A stretch of 64,000 nucleotides of DNA, taken from contig NZ_LLXV01000055.1 of the NCBI RefSeq assembly GCF_001431665.1, positions 1 through 64,000 on the forward strand, read 5' to 3'. Source of the stretch: Stenotrophomonas beteli. Its GTDB lineage: Bacteria; Pseudomonadota; Gammaproteobacteria; Xanthomonadales; Xanthomonadaceae. Shown here one piece after another: positions 46,414 to 55,138 of this stretch (the first letter of the stretch is position 1; every line of letters begins with the position of its first letter). A program made the translations under genes and the position numbers. A model generated the notes under the pieces. That model searched no databases, was not told where the DNA came from, and saw only the letters and a program-made list of their open reading frames with translations.

Positions 46414-48189
46414 GTGAAAACCCGTCTTGCTGTAGCCCTGCTGCTCGCCCTGTCCGCCCCCACCGTGGCCCTGGCCGCCGCGCCGCCCGCCACCGCCGCG
46501 CCGGCCAGCGTGGCCACTGAATCGCCCGCCGATGCCGCCTTCCGCGCGCTGTACGAGAAGGAATGGAAGTGGCGCCAGCAGGGCGGTGGCGAGGCCAGCG
46601 AGGACGAAGACGCCCCGGCCAATGCCACCCGCATGCCCGACATCGGCCCCGCCGCGCAGCAGGCACGCCTGAAGGTGTGGGACGAGACCCTCGCCGCGCT
46701 GAAGAAGATCGACCCGAAGACCCTGTCGCCCGACAACCAGGTCAACTATGCGATCTACCACGACCAGGTGTTCAACCTGGCCGAAGAGACGCGCCTGCGC
46801 GGCTACGAGATGCCGTTCAACGCCGACTCCTCGTTCTGGTCCAACCTCTCCTTCATGGCCCGGCGCGAGATGAAGACCGCGCAGGACTACCAGAACTACA
46901 TCGCACGCCTGAATGATGTGCCGCGCTACTTCGGCCAGCAGACCGAGAACATGCGCGCCGGCCTGAAGCGTGGCTTCAGCGTGCCGCGTGCGGTGCTCGA
47001 TGGTCGCGAGGTGTCCATCGCCACCGTTGCCGAACTGAAGGACCCGACCGAATCGCCGCTGTACGCGCCATTCAAGAAACTGCCCAACAGCATCCCGGCC
47101 GCCGAGCAGGCCAGGTTGCAGGCGCAGGCGCGCGAAGCAATCAGCGGCAAGGTGGTGCCGGCGTTCCAGCAGCTGCGCACCTTCTTCGTCAACGAGTACG
47201 TGCCGCAGGCGCGTACCACCCTGGCCGCCGAAGCGATGCCCGATGGCAAGGCGTACTACAAGCAGCAGATCCACGAATACACCACGCTGGACCTGTCGCC
47301 GGACGAGATCCACCGCATCGGCCTGGATGAGGTCGCGCGCATCCAGAAGGAAATGAACGACATCATCAAGCAGGTGAAGTTCAAGGGCAGCTTTGCCGAG
47401 TTCCTGGCCTTCCTGCGCACCGACCCGCAGTTCTACGCCAAGACCCCGGAAGAGCTGCTGTCACGCGCCGCGTGGATCTCCAAGCGCGCCGATGGCCAGC
47501 TGGGCAAGTACATGACGCTGCCGCGCGCGCGTTTCACCATCGTGCCGGTGCCGCCGGATATCGCGCCGTTCTGGACCGCCGGCCGCGGTGGCATGGGCAC
47601 CTACTGGCTCAACACCTACAACCTGCCGTCGCGCCCGCTGTACAACCTGCCGGCGCTGACCCTGCATGAATCCGATCCGGGCCATGCGCTGCAGGGCGCG
47701 ATCGCCGCCGAGCAGAAAAACCTGCCCGAGTTCCGCCGCAACGCCTACATCTCCGCCTATGGCGAAGGCTGGGCGCTGTACTGCGAAAAGCTGGGCGTGG
47801 AAATGGGCATCTACGAAACCCCGTACGAGGATTTCGGCCGCCTGACCTACGAAATGTGGCGTGCCGCGCGCCTGGTGATCGACACCGGCGTGCACAGCAA
47901 GGGCTGGAGCCGCGAGCAGGCGCTGGCCTACCTGCGCGACCACACCGCGCTGAGCGAGCATGAAGTGACTACCGAAGTGGACCGCTACATTTCCTGGCCG
48001 GGCCAGGCGCTGAGCTACAAGCTGGGCGAGATCGCCATCGTGCGCCTGCGTGCGCAGGCCGAGAAGGAGCTGGGCGACAAGTTCGACATCAAGGGCTTCC
48101 ACGACACCCTGCTCAAGCAGGGCTCGGTGCCGCTGCCGGTGCTGGAACAGCAGATCCAGGCCTACATCGCCGAACGCAAGAAGGCCTGA
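46414..48189 (+). CDS. DUF885 family protein, probable exported metallopeptidase-like enzyme
   Basis: 591 residues from a GTG at 46414 with GGGAA upstream; a GTG two codons earlier is also possible. The signal peptide (LAVALLLALSAPTVALAA) ends near residue 21. The DUF885 core has LHESDPGHALQ, an HExxxGH-like zinc motif, and AYGEGWALYCEKLG with a likely third Glu ligand, a gluzincin-style arrangement. No peptidase activity is firmly assigned to the family. It stands alone between repeats. Confidence 0.85.
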   Translation: MKTRLAVALLLALSAPTVALAAAPPATAAPASVATESPADAAFRALYEKEWKWRQQGGGEASEDEDAPANATRMPDIGPAAQQARLKVWDETLAALKKIDPKTLSPDNQVNYAIYHDQVFNLAEETRLRGYEMPFNADSSFWSNLSFMARREMKTAQDYQNYIARLNDVPRYFGQQTENMRAGLKRGFSVPRAVLDGREVSIATVAELKDPTESPLYAPFKKLPNSIPAAEQARLQAQAREAISGKVVPAFQQLRTFFVNEYVPQARTTLAAEAMPDGKAYYKQQIHEYTTLDLSPDEIHRIGLDEVARIQKEMNDIIKQVKFKGSFAEFLAFLRTDPQFYAKTPEELLSRAAWISKRADGQLGKYMTLPRARFTIVPVPPDIAPFWTAGRGGMGTYWLNTYNLPSRPLYNLPALTLHESDPGHALQGAIAAEQKNLPEFRRNAYISAYGEGWALYCEKLGVEMGIYETPYEDFGRLTYEMWRAARLVIDTGVHSKGWSREQALAYLRDHTALSEHEVTTEVDRYISWPGQALSYKLGEIAIVRLRAQAEKELGDKFDIKGFHDTLLKQGSVPLPVLEQQIQAYIAERKKA

Positions 48190-48199
48190 CCGTTACCGG

Positions 48200-48222
48200 G
48201 TAGTGCCGGCCGCTGGCCGGCC
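48200..48222. repeat. SMAG-type repeat after the DUF885 gene
   Basis: GTAGTGCCGGCCGCTGGCCGGCC, 10 bp after the stop and in the same sub-family as the glyS-tamA pair. Confidence 0.8.
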
Positions 48223-48237
48223 ATCCGACCCGGTCAC

Positions 48238-48277
48238 GGGGTCGGATCCCTTTCCCGCGGAAAGGGCTCCGACCCCC
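48238..48277. repeat. GGGGTC-type palindrome between convergent DUF885 and czcA genes
   Basis: GGGGTCGGATCCCTTTCC, CGC centre, GGAAAGGGCTCCGACCCC. It lies between two convergent stops and would form a hairpin in both transcripts. Confidence 0.82.
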
Positions 48278-48284
48278 TCTCAGC

Positions 48285-51200
48285 TCACCCCACCGCCCGC
48301 GGCTTGGCTACCCGCGCCGCAAAGGTCGGCAGCACCAGCAGGGTCAGCACGGTGGCGGTGATCAGGCCACCGATCACCACCGTCGCCAGCGGCTTCTGCA
48401 CCTCCGCACCGGAACCGCTGGCAATCGCCATCGGAATGAAGCCGACGATCGCTACCAGCGCCGTGGTCAGCACCGCGCGGATGCGGCTGGAGGCACCATT
48501 GATCGCCGCCTGCAACGGCAGGTCACCGGCATCCAGGCGTTCGCGGATCGCCTGCATCAGCACCAGGCCGTTCAAGGTCGCCACGCCGGAGACGGCGATG
48601 AAGCCGACCGCCGCCGACACCGAGAACGGCATGCCCCGCAGCAGCAGCGCAAGGATGCCGCCGACCAGTGCCAACGGCACGCAGCTGAATACCAGAATGG
48701 CTTCCTTGCCGCTGCGCAGCGCCATGAACAGCAGGCTGCCGATCAGCAGGAACACAACGGGTACCACCGTCGCCAGCCGCTTCTCCGCGCGCTGCAGGTT
48801 CTCGAACTGACCGCCCCAGGTCAGGTAGGCACCCGGCGGCAGCGCCACGTCGGCCACCGCGGCCTGCGCTTCGCCGACGAAGCCGCCCAGGTCGCGACCG
48901 CGCACGTTGGCCTGCACCACCACGCGGCGGCTGCCATTGTTGCGGCTGATCTGGTTCGGCCCTTCGCTCACGGTGATGCGGGCCACCGACGACAGCGGAA
49001 TCACCAGCCCCGACGGCGTGGCGATCGGCAGTGAGGCCAGCTGGTCCGGATCGTTGCGTGAGGCATCGTCCAGGCGCACCACCACGTCGAAGCGGCGGTC
49101 GCCTTCGAAGATCTTGCCCGCCGCGGTACCGCCAATACCAGTGGACAGTGCATCGCTCACGTCCGCCGCGGTCAGCCCGTACTGCGCCGCGGCCACGTGG
49201 TCGATCGCCACGTTGAGCGTGGGCAGGCCGGAGATCTGCTCCACCCGCACGTCGGCCGCGCCATCCACCGCACGCAGCTTCAGCGCCACCTGGTCGGCCA
49301 CCTTCCGCAGCTGGCTGAAGTCATCGCCGAAGATCATTACGGCCAAGTCGGTACGCACGCCGGAAATCAGTTCGTTGAAGCGCAGCTCGATCGGCTGGCT
49401 GAACTCGAAGCTGTTGCCCAGCTGCTGCCCGGCCAGCTTTTCGAAGCGGGCCACCAGTGCGTCCTTGGCCAGCGTCGGATCGGGCCAGTCCTTGCGCGGT
49501 TTCAGCACGATCACGCTGTCGGAAATGTTGGTCGGCATCGGGTCGATCGCCGCCTCGGCGGTACCGGTGCGCGAGAAAACGGTTTCCACTTCCGGCTGCT
49601 TGGCGATCGCTTTTTCCAGTGCCAGCTGCATCGCCAGCGACTGCTCCAGCGAGGTCGACGGCACGCGCAGGGCCTGCATCGCCACGTTGCCTTCGTCCAG
49701 CGTCGGCATGAACTCGCGGCCCAGCAGCGAGAACGCGCCGATGCCCACCACCACCATCATCACCGCACCGGCCAGCACCGTGCGCGGATGTGCCACGGCC
49801 TTGCGCACCACCGGTTCGATGCGCGCACGCAGCACGCGGATCAGCCTGGTTTCGTGCTCGCCGTCGTGCGCATGTGCATCGCCGTCCTTCACCTTGGGCT
49901 CGCGGACCAGCAGCGCGGCCATCGCCGGCACGAAGGTGAAGGAGAACAGGAAGGCACCGACCAGGGCCAGCATGAACGTGGCCGCCATCGGGTGGAACGT
50001 CTTGCCCTCCACGCCCTCCAGCGTGAGGATCGGCGCGAACACCAGCAGGATGATCAGCTGTCCGAACGCCGCCGGTCGCGCCATCTTCATGGCTGAATCG
50101 GCGGCCACGCGCAGGCGCTCCATCGCGGTCAGCGCACGGCCCAGTTCGGCACGGCGCTGGCCCAGCATCAGCAGTGTCGACTCGACCACGATCACCGCAC
50201 CGTCCACCAGGATGCCGAAGTCCAGCGCACCCAGGCTCATCAGGTTGCCGCTGATGCCGAAGCGGTTCATGCCGATCACTGCGAACAGGAACGACAGCGG
50301 AATCACCAGCGCGGTGATGGTGGCCGCACGCAGGTTGCCCAGCAGCAGGAACAGCACCACCACCACCAGCAGCGCGCCCTCGGTGAGGTTCCGGGCCACG
50401 GTCTTGATGGTGGAATTGACCAGCACGCTGCGGTCCAGCACCGGTGCCGCCACGATGTCGGCCGGCAGCGACGTGTTTACCTGTTCCAGGCGCGCGGCCG
50501 CTGCCTGGGCCACGGTGCGGCTGTTGCCACCGGCAATCATCAGCGCGGTGCCCAGCACGGCTTCATGGCCGTTGCGGCTGGCCGCACCCAGCCGCGGCGC
50601 GCGGCTCAGTTCCACCGTGGCCACATCGGCTACGCGTACCACCACGCCGTTGCGGGTCGCCACCGGGGCCTGTGCCAGGTCGTCGGTGGTCAGCGCCAGG
50701 CCGTCTGCACGTACCACCAGGCCCTCGCCGGCACGCTGTACGAAGCCGGCACCGGCCTGCACGTTGGAACGCTGCAGGGCAGTGACCAGGTCGGCCAGGC
50801 CGAGGCCATGCGCGGCCAGTTTGGCGCTGTCCGGATGCACGCCGTACTCCTTGACGTAGCCGCCAACCGTATCGACGCCGGCCAGCCCCGGGCTGGAACG
50901 CATCTGCGGCGCGATGATCCAGTCCTGCACGGTGCGCAGGTAGGTCGCACGTTCTTCGGGCGTACGCAGCAGGTTGCCTTCCGGCGTGCGGTAGACCTCG
51001 CCGGCCTGCCAGCCCGCTTCACCGGGCTTGGCCAGCTTGGCCGGGTCGAACGCGGTGAAGTCCACCGTCCACATCAGCACCTCGCCAAGCCCGGTGGTGA
51101 CCGGCGACAGCATCGGCGATGCACCGTCGGGCAGGTCTTCGGACGCCTCGCGCATGCGCTCGGCCACCTGCTGGCGGGCGAAGTAGATGTCGGTGGCATC

Positions 51201-51494
51201 GGTGAAGATCGCGGTGACCTGCGAGAAGCCATTGCGCGACAGCGAACGCGTGGTGGTCAGGCCGGGAATGCCGGCCAGCGCGGTTTCCAGCGGATAGGTC
51301 ACCTGCCGCTCGATCTGCTCCGGTGTCAGCGCCGGTGCCACCGTGTTGATCTGCACCTGGCGGTTGGTGATGTCCGGCACCGCGTCGATCGGCAGCTTGC
51401 CCAGCTGGAACAGGCCCACCGCGGCGATCAGCGCGGCCATGAACACCACCAGCCAGCGGTGGCGCACCGCTGTTTCAATGATCAGCTTGAACAT
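48285..51494 (-). CDS. czcA: CzcA-type heavy-metal RND efflux pump
   Basis: 1069 residues from the ATG at 51494, preceded by GAGGAGG. Twelve transmembrane helices and two large periplasmic loops are arranged as in HME-RND pumps. Helix 4 carries LDFGILVDGAVIVVES: Asp, Asp (+6) and Glu (+7) match the essential D402/D408/E415 of Cupriavidus CzcA, pointing to Zn2+/Co2+/Cd2+ rather than Cu+/Ag+. A His-rich loop (DAHAHDGEHETR) lies at about 565-580. Proton-driven export runs from periplasm or cytoplasm through CzcB and CzcC. It is the last gene of the operon. Confidence 0.93.
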   Translation of the reverse strand: MFKLIIETAVRHRWLVVFMAALIAAVGLFQLGKLPIDAVPDITNRQVQINTVAPALTPEQIERQVTYPLETALAGIPGLTTTRSLSRNGFSQVTAIFTDATDIYFARQQVAERMREASEDLPDGASPMLSPVTTGLGEVLMWTVDFTAFDPAKLAKPGEAGWQAGEVYRTPEGNLLRTPEERATYLRTVQDWIIAPQMRSSPGLAGVDTVGGYVKEYGVHPDSAKLAAHGLGLADLVTALQRSNVQAGAGFVQRAGEGLVVRADGLALTTDDLAQAPVATRNGVVVRVADVATVELSRAPRLGAASRNGHEAVLGTALMIAGGNSRTVAQAAAARLEQVNTSLPADIVAAPVLDRSVLVNSTIKTVARNLTEGALLVVVVLFLLLGNLRAATITALVIPLSFLFAVIGMNRFGISGNLMSLGALDFGILVDGAVIVVESTLLMLGQRRAELGRALTAMERLRVAADSAMKMARPAAFGQLIILLVFAPILTLEGVEGKTFHPMAATFMLALVGAFLFSFTFVPAMAALLVREPKVKDGDAHAHDGEHETRLIRVLRARIEPVVRKAVAHPRTVLAGAVMMVVVGIGAFSLLGREFMPTLDEGNVAMQALRVPSTSLEQSLAMQLALEKAIAKQPEVETVFSRTGTAEAAIDPMPTNISDSVIVLKPRKDWPDPTLAKDALVARFEKLAGQQLGNSFEFSQPIELRFNELISGVRTDLAVMIFGDDFSQLRKVADQVALKLRAVDGAADVRVEQISGLPTLNVAIDHVAAAQYGLTAADVSDALSTGIGGTAAGKIFEGDRRFDVVVRLDDASRNDPDQLASLPIATPSGLVIPLSSVARITVSEGPNQISRNNGSRRVVVQANVRGRDLGGFVGEAQAAVADVALPPGAYLTWGGQFENLQRAEKRLATVVPVVFLLIGSLLFMALRSGKEAILVFSCVPLALVGGILALLLRGMPFSVSAAVGFIAVSGVATLNGLVLMQAIRERLDAGDLPLQAAINGASSRIRAVLTTALVAIVGFIPMAIASGSGAEVQKPLATVVIGGLITATVLTLLVLPTFAARVAKPRAVG

Positions 51495-51504
51495 GGTCGC
51501 CTCC

Positions 51505-52710
51505 TCAGTGGCCGTGCTCGGCTTCGCCCTTGGCCAGTTCGGCCTTGAGCAGGAAGGCATTGGCACCGACGATGCGCTCGCTGCCGGTCAAGCCACCGAG
51601 GATCTCGACGCGGTCACCGGCACGGCGCCCGGCCAACACCGGTTGCGCCTTGAAGCCACCTTCGACAGCGACGAATACCGCGCTGCTGCCATCGACGTTC
51701 TGCACCGCATCGGCCGGCACGCTGAGCGAGCCGTCCTGGCTTTCGGTGACGACCACGGCCGACACCGGCGAACCGGCCGGCGGCAGCGACGCATCCACCG
51801 GCGTGGCGCGGATCACCGCGACGCCGCCCTGCTGCCGCACATCGGCGGCCGAACCGGTGACGGTGGCGGTGAAGCTGCCACCCGGCACGCTCACTTCCAG
51901 CGTCATGCCGGGCGTGACCTGTGCCGCCAGCGCCGGCGGTGCGATGAACACCAGCTCGTTCATCGACGGGTCGGCGACGTCGGCCACCGCGCTGCCGGCG
52001 GCGACCACACCGCCCGGCGTGACCTGCACGTTGCCGACGATGCCGGCCACCGGACTGGTGATGCGCACGCGGCCACTGGCATCGGGCGCACCGTTGGCGG
52101 CGGCCTGGGCCTGCGCGGCAGCGGCCTGGGCCTGTGCCGCCAGCGAACGAGCACGCGAGGCTTCCATCTCCTGGCGGGCGACCACGCCCTGGTCGACCAG
52201 CGCCTTGTCGCGACCATAGGCCAGGCGCGCGGCCTCGGCTTCGGCGGATGCGGCCAGCGCATTGGCGCGGAACACCGCCGCTTCGCCACTGACCACGATG
52301 GCCAGCGCCTGGTTCTGCTTCACCGCGGTGCCCGGTGCGACCAGCACGCGTTCGACGCGGCCGGTCACGGTCGAGGCCACCGAGGCGCGTGCACCGACCG
52401 ACGGTTCGACGCGGCCGGACAGGCGCGTGGAGCCACCGCCACCGCGACCGATCGCGACCACTTCGATACCGGACGCCTTGATCTGCTCAGGGGTCAGCTG
52501 CACGACACCCTCATCGGCATCGGCGGGCGCCTTTGCGGATTCGGCCCTGGCTTCCTTGCTGTCGGACGCGTGGCCATGGCCGTCGTCGGTGCCGGCCTTG
52601 GCCGCAGCCGGGTCTTCATTTGCAGGCGTCTGCGCATTGCCAGCGCAGCCGGCCAGCAGCACGGCCAGCAGCACGCCGCCGATCAGCGGGAAAGTACGGG
52701 AGAGAGTCAT
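51505..52710 (-). CDS. czcB: CzcB-type periplasmic adaptor lipoprotein
   Basis: 401 residues. A lipobox (LLAVLLAGC) shows that it is a lipoprotein. A His-bearing N-terminal stretch (DDGHGHASDS) and the C-terminal EHGH could bind metal. The middle has barrel-sandwich halves (RVERVLVAPGTAVKQNQ and RITSPVAGIVGNVQVTPGG) around an Ala-rich coiled hairpin. It is a membrane-fusion protein that links CzcA to CzcC. The start overlaps the czcC stop by 4 nt, and czcA follows after 10 bp. Confidence 0.92.
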   Translation of the reverse strand: MTLSRTFPLIGGVLLAVLLAGCAGNAQTPANEDPAAAKAGTDDGHGHASDSKEARAESAKAPADADEGVVQLTPEQIKASGIEVVAIGRGGGGSTRLSGRVEPSVGARASVASTVTGRVERVLVAPGTAVKQNQALAIVVSGEAAVFRANALAASAEAEAARLAYGRDKALVDQGVVARQEMEASRARSLAAQAQAAAAQAQAAANGAPDASGRVRITSPVAGIVGNVQVTPGGVVAAGSAVADVADPSMNELVFIAPPALAAQVTPGMTLEVSVPGGSFTATVTGSAADVRQQGGVAVIRATPVDASLPPAGSPVSAVVVTESQDGSLSVPADAVQNVDGSSAVFVAVEGGFKAQPVLAGRRAGDRVEILGGLTGSERIVGANAFLLKAELAKGEAEHGH

Positions 52711-53960
52711 GGGGCCTCCACAAAGGGTACGCGCCCTTCTAGGCGGGCAAGATCGATTTCCGCAGCGACGCGCGACAGGCGCGCATCCACGGCGGTGCCG
52801 CGGGCGGTGATGAGGGCGCTGCGCGTGCTGCGCAGTTCCAGCTGCGAGATGCGTCCGGCGTCGAAGCCGATGCGGGCCAGGCGATACGCCTCTTCGGCGG
52901 CGATCACGCTTTCATCGGCGGCGCGGGTACGGCTGCCGGCGGCTTTCAGTCCTGCTACGGCGGAGAGGCGTGCCGCCTCGCTGTCGCGGCGCTGCTGGTC
53001 CAGGCGTGCTTCGGCCGCGCGCTGGTCGGCATTGGCCGCGCGGATGCCGCCGCGGTTGCGGTCGAACAGCGGGATGCTGAGGCTGACCCCGAGGTTGTAG
53101 GCACGCTCGCCGCCTTCGCGGAAGCGGGTCTGCGCGGCGGTGACACTGAGGTCGGGCAGGGCGCGCTTGCGCTCCACGTCGACCCGCTTGCCCGCCGCAT
53201 CCGCTTCGGCTTCGGCGATGCGCACCGCCAGCGCGGTATCGGTGGCGCCGCGTGGTAACGGCGGCGCACGGTCGAGCAGGCTGTCGTCGATCGACTGCAC
53301 CGGCGCATCCAGCAGCGCAGTGCCAGCCAGGCGTGCCAGCGCGGCATCGCGGAACGCCTGCGCTTCATCCAGCGCCGCGCTGGCGTTGGCCACCTCGCTC
53401 TGCGCCTGCACCGCGCGCAGCTGTGGTTCGCGGCCCTGCTTGACCAAGGCGTTGACCGCGTTGGCGTCATCACGGGTGAGGCTCAGTGCCTCTTCGGCCA
53501 GGGTGTAGCGGCGCAGTGCACTTTCCGCCTGTGCGTAGACCACCGCCAGCTGGCTGGCCACCTCGCTGCGGCTCTGCGCGCCACGCAGGTTGGCCGCCTG
53601 TGCCTCGGCGCGGGCGGCACGGACGCGCGCGCTACGCTGGCCCCAGACCTCCAGCGGCTGGGACAGGGTGAGCACGGTATCGGCCCTGCCCATGCCGCCA
53701 TAGGAGCCGGTGCCCCAGGCGTTTTCGGCGGAGTAAGAGAGGGAAGGGTTGGGCAACGCACGGGCCTGGTCGGCGCGCGCGTCGGCGGCCTCGGCCAGCG
53801 CCGTGCCGACGCGGGTGCCGGGCAGCTGGTCCAGGCGTTCAAGCAGGGTGTCGTAGGAAGGGGCGGCTTGCGCCATCACCGATGCCGCCGGGGCCAGGCC
53901 CAGCAACACGGCGACGACCCGCCCGGCCGCACGCAGCGACCGAGGTGTCAGGATCGACAT
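52707..53960 (-). CDS. czcC: CzcC-type TolC-family outer-membrane channel
   Basis: 417 residues with a signal peptide ending near SVMAQA. It is an outer-membrane efflux protein with two repeated helical hairpins (RALPNPSLSYSAENAW and RALPDLSVTAAQTRF are the paired repeat starts). It forms the trimeric exit duct of the Czc pump. It is upstream of czcB in the same operon and 56 bp after the His-rich leader gene. Confidence 0.9.
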   Translation of the reverse strand: MSILTPRSLRAAGRVVAVLLGLAPAASVMAQAAPSYDTLLERLDQLPGTRVGTALAEAADARADQARALPNPSLSYSAENAWGTGSYGGMGRADTVLTLSQPLEVWGQRSARVRAARAEAQAANLRGAQSRSEVASQLAVVYAQAESALRRYTLAEEALSLTRDDANAVNALVKQGREPQLRAVQAQSEVANASAALDEAQAFRDAALARLAGTALLDAPVQSIDDSLLDRAPPLPRGATDTALAVRIAEAEADAAGKRVDVERKRALPDLSVTAAQTRFREGGERAYNLGVSLSIPLFDRNRGGIRAANADQRAAEARLDQQRRDSEAARLSAVAGLKAAGSRTRAADESVIAAEEAYRLARIGFDAGRISQLELRSTRSALITARGTAVDARLSRVAAEIDLARLEGRVPFVEAP

Positions 53961-54016
53961 AGGGGGTTTCCGGTTGTAAGTGAAACGGGAGCCCGCAATC
54001 GCGGGACGCGCTCAAC

Positions 54017-54349
54017 TCACGCCCGGGGGGGACGCGTCAATTCATCCTGGGCGACCGCATAGGTCGCCGCGTCGCCGGCATTCATCCAGCGCGCCGGCAG
54101 TGGCGCACCAAAGGCGGCGAGGGTGCTGGCCGGAAGGCTCAGATTGGAGTGGTGGCAGTGGTTGTGACCACACGCACCGACATGCTTGCCGTCGGTATCG
54201 CCATCGGCATCCGGTGCGGACTCCACATGCACCGTGCTGGCATGCGGTTCCACCGTGCAGGCCAGCGCGTCGGCCACCGGCACGACCACGAATGCCGCCA
54301 TCAGCAGCATCAGCAGGGTCGAACGGAGGTGGCGGGTGATCCAGCGCAT
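54017..54349 (-). CDS. Small exported His/Cys-rich protein at the head of the czc operon (CzcI-like position)
   Basis: 110 residues. A hydrophobic N-terminus (LLMLLMAAFVVVPVADALA) looks like a signal peptide. The mature part has acidic DADGDTDG and a metal-binding-like GACGHNHCHHSNLS cluster. Its place, first in the operon before czcC, matches czcI of Cupriavidus czcICBA, a small periplasmic modulator. Sequence similarity to CzcI cannot be judged by eye. It may sense or buffer Zn2+/Co2+ in the periplasm (inference). Confidence 0.65.
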   Translation of the reverse strand: MRWITRHLRSTLLMLLMAAFVVVPVADALACTVEPHASTVHVESAPDADGDTDGKHVGACGHNHCHHSNLSLPASTLAAFGAPLPARWMNAGDAATYAVAQDELTRPPRA

Positions 54350-54442
54350 GGACGGGAGGCTAGCAAGCGGTTTTCGCCGGATACAATATCAATGGACGCT
54401 TCGGGAATTCGTCGGAATCTCCCGTTCAGCTGGGCCGGGCGC

Positions 54443-54481
54443 GGGGTCGGATCCCTTTCCTCCGGAAAGGGCTCTGACCCC
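54443..54481. repeat. GGGGTC-type palindrome upstream of the czc operon
   Basis: GGGGTCGGATCCCTTTCC, TCC, GGAAAGGGCTCTGACCCC, the fifth copy of this family. The 290-bp gap 54350-54640 holds this, three SMAG units and no visible gene. The czc promoter should also lie here. Confidence 0.8.
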
Positions 54482-54518
54482 ACCACATCGTTCGGGAGCG
54501 CCGCGCACATGTGCTCTG

Positions 54519-54632
54519 GTAGGTGTCGACCTTGGTCGACAGGCCTTTGGGCTCACCGGGCTGCGCTTCTGTAGAGCCGAGCCGACGCTCGGCTGCTCTT
54601 GCGCGCTCAGCCGAGCGTGGGCTCGGCTCTAC
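54519..54632. repeat. SMAG repeats between the czc operon and ridA
   Basis: A GTAGGTGTCGACCTTGGTCGACA unit (54519-54541) and an inverted pair from 54571 (GTAGAGCCGAGCCGACGCTCGGCT) to 54632 (ends CTAC). The pair belongs to the same sub-family as the RAYT-flanking units. It ends 8 bp from the ridA stop. Confidence 0.85.
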
Positions 54633-54640
54633 AGCGAAGG

Positions 54641-55030
54641 TTATGGCAGCCTCGCGATCACCTTGATCTCGAACTGGAAGCCATACAACCAGGTCACGCC
54701 GATACCGGTCAGGGTCGGGTGCGGTGCCTCGCCCCAGTACTCGGGCACGATCGCCCAGGCCTTTTCGAAGTTGGTTTCCGGATCGACCAGGAACACGATC
54801 ACGTCGATCACGTCATCGAACGTGCAGCCGGCAGCAGCCAACACCGCATTGAGATTCTCGAAGGCGCGGCGCACCTGGGTTTCGAAGTCCGGTTCGGGTG
54901 AGCCGTCCTCGCGGCTGCCGACCTGGCCGGAGACGAACAGGAAACCGTTGGATCGGATCGCCGGCGAGTAGCGGTTGCGCTCGTACAGGGCCTGGCGGCC
55001 GGCGGGGAAAACGACATCGCGCTGTGACAT
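54641..55030 (-). CDS. RidA/YjgF-family protein
   Basis: 129 residues from the ATG at 55030. It shows the trimeric RidA fold: YSPAIRSNGFLFVSGQVG, then FENLNAVLAAAGCTFDDVID and a C-terminal PHPTLTGIGV near the expected LV.E.E region. The strict RidA catalytic Arg context (NCPxR) is not obvious, so it may belong to an Rid1-7 subgroup rather than true 2-iminoacid deaminase RidA. It is divergent from a LysR gene with a palindrome between them, so it is likely to be that regulator's target. Confidence 0.82.
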   Translation of the reverse strand: MSQRDVVFPAGRQALYERNRYSPAIRSNGFLFVSGQVGSREDGSPEPDFETQVRRAFENLNAVLAAAGCTFDDVIDVIVFLVDPETNFEKAWAIVPEYWGEAPHPTLTGIGVTWLYGFQFEIKVIARLP

Positions 55031-55107
55031 GGGGAAGATCCCGTGGGAGAGAGCGCCATCCTCCGCGCCAGCGCTGTCTGGATAAACCGCGATGATCGGC
55101 CTAGATT

Positions 55108-55128
55108 GATTGTCAATTCCAAACAATC
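55108..55128. promoter_or_regulatory. LysR-type operator between ridA-like and lysR genes
   Basis: GATTGT (55108-55113) and ACAATC (55123-55128) form a perfect inverted repeat with a 9-bp spacer containing CAATTCCAA. It fits the T-N11-A pattern of LysR-type binding sites. It lies 11 bp before the regulator start and 78 bp from the ridA-like start. It stands out as AT-rich in GC-rich DNA. Confidence 0.65.
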
Positions 55129-55138
55129 ATGGCCCGCC

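Noticed and set aside
48907..50859. 650-codon plus-strand open frame opposite czcA
   Set aside because: Its Ser/Arg/Thr-rich composition is typical of an antisense frame in GC-rich DNA. czcA is complete.
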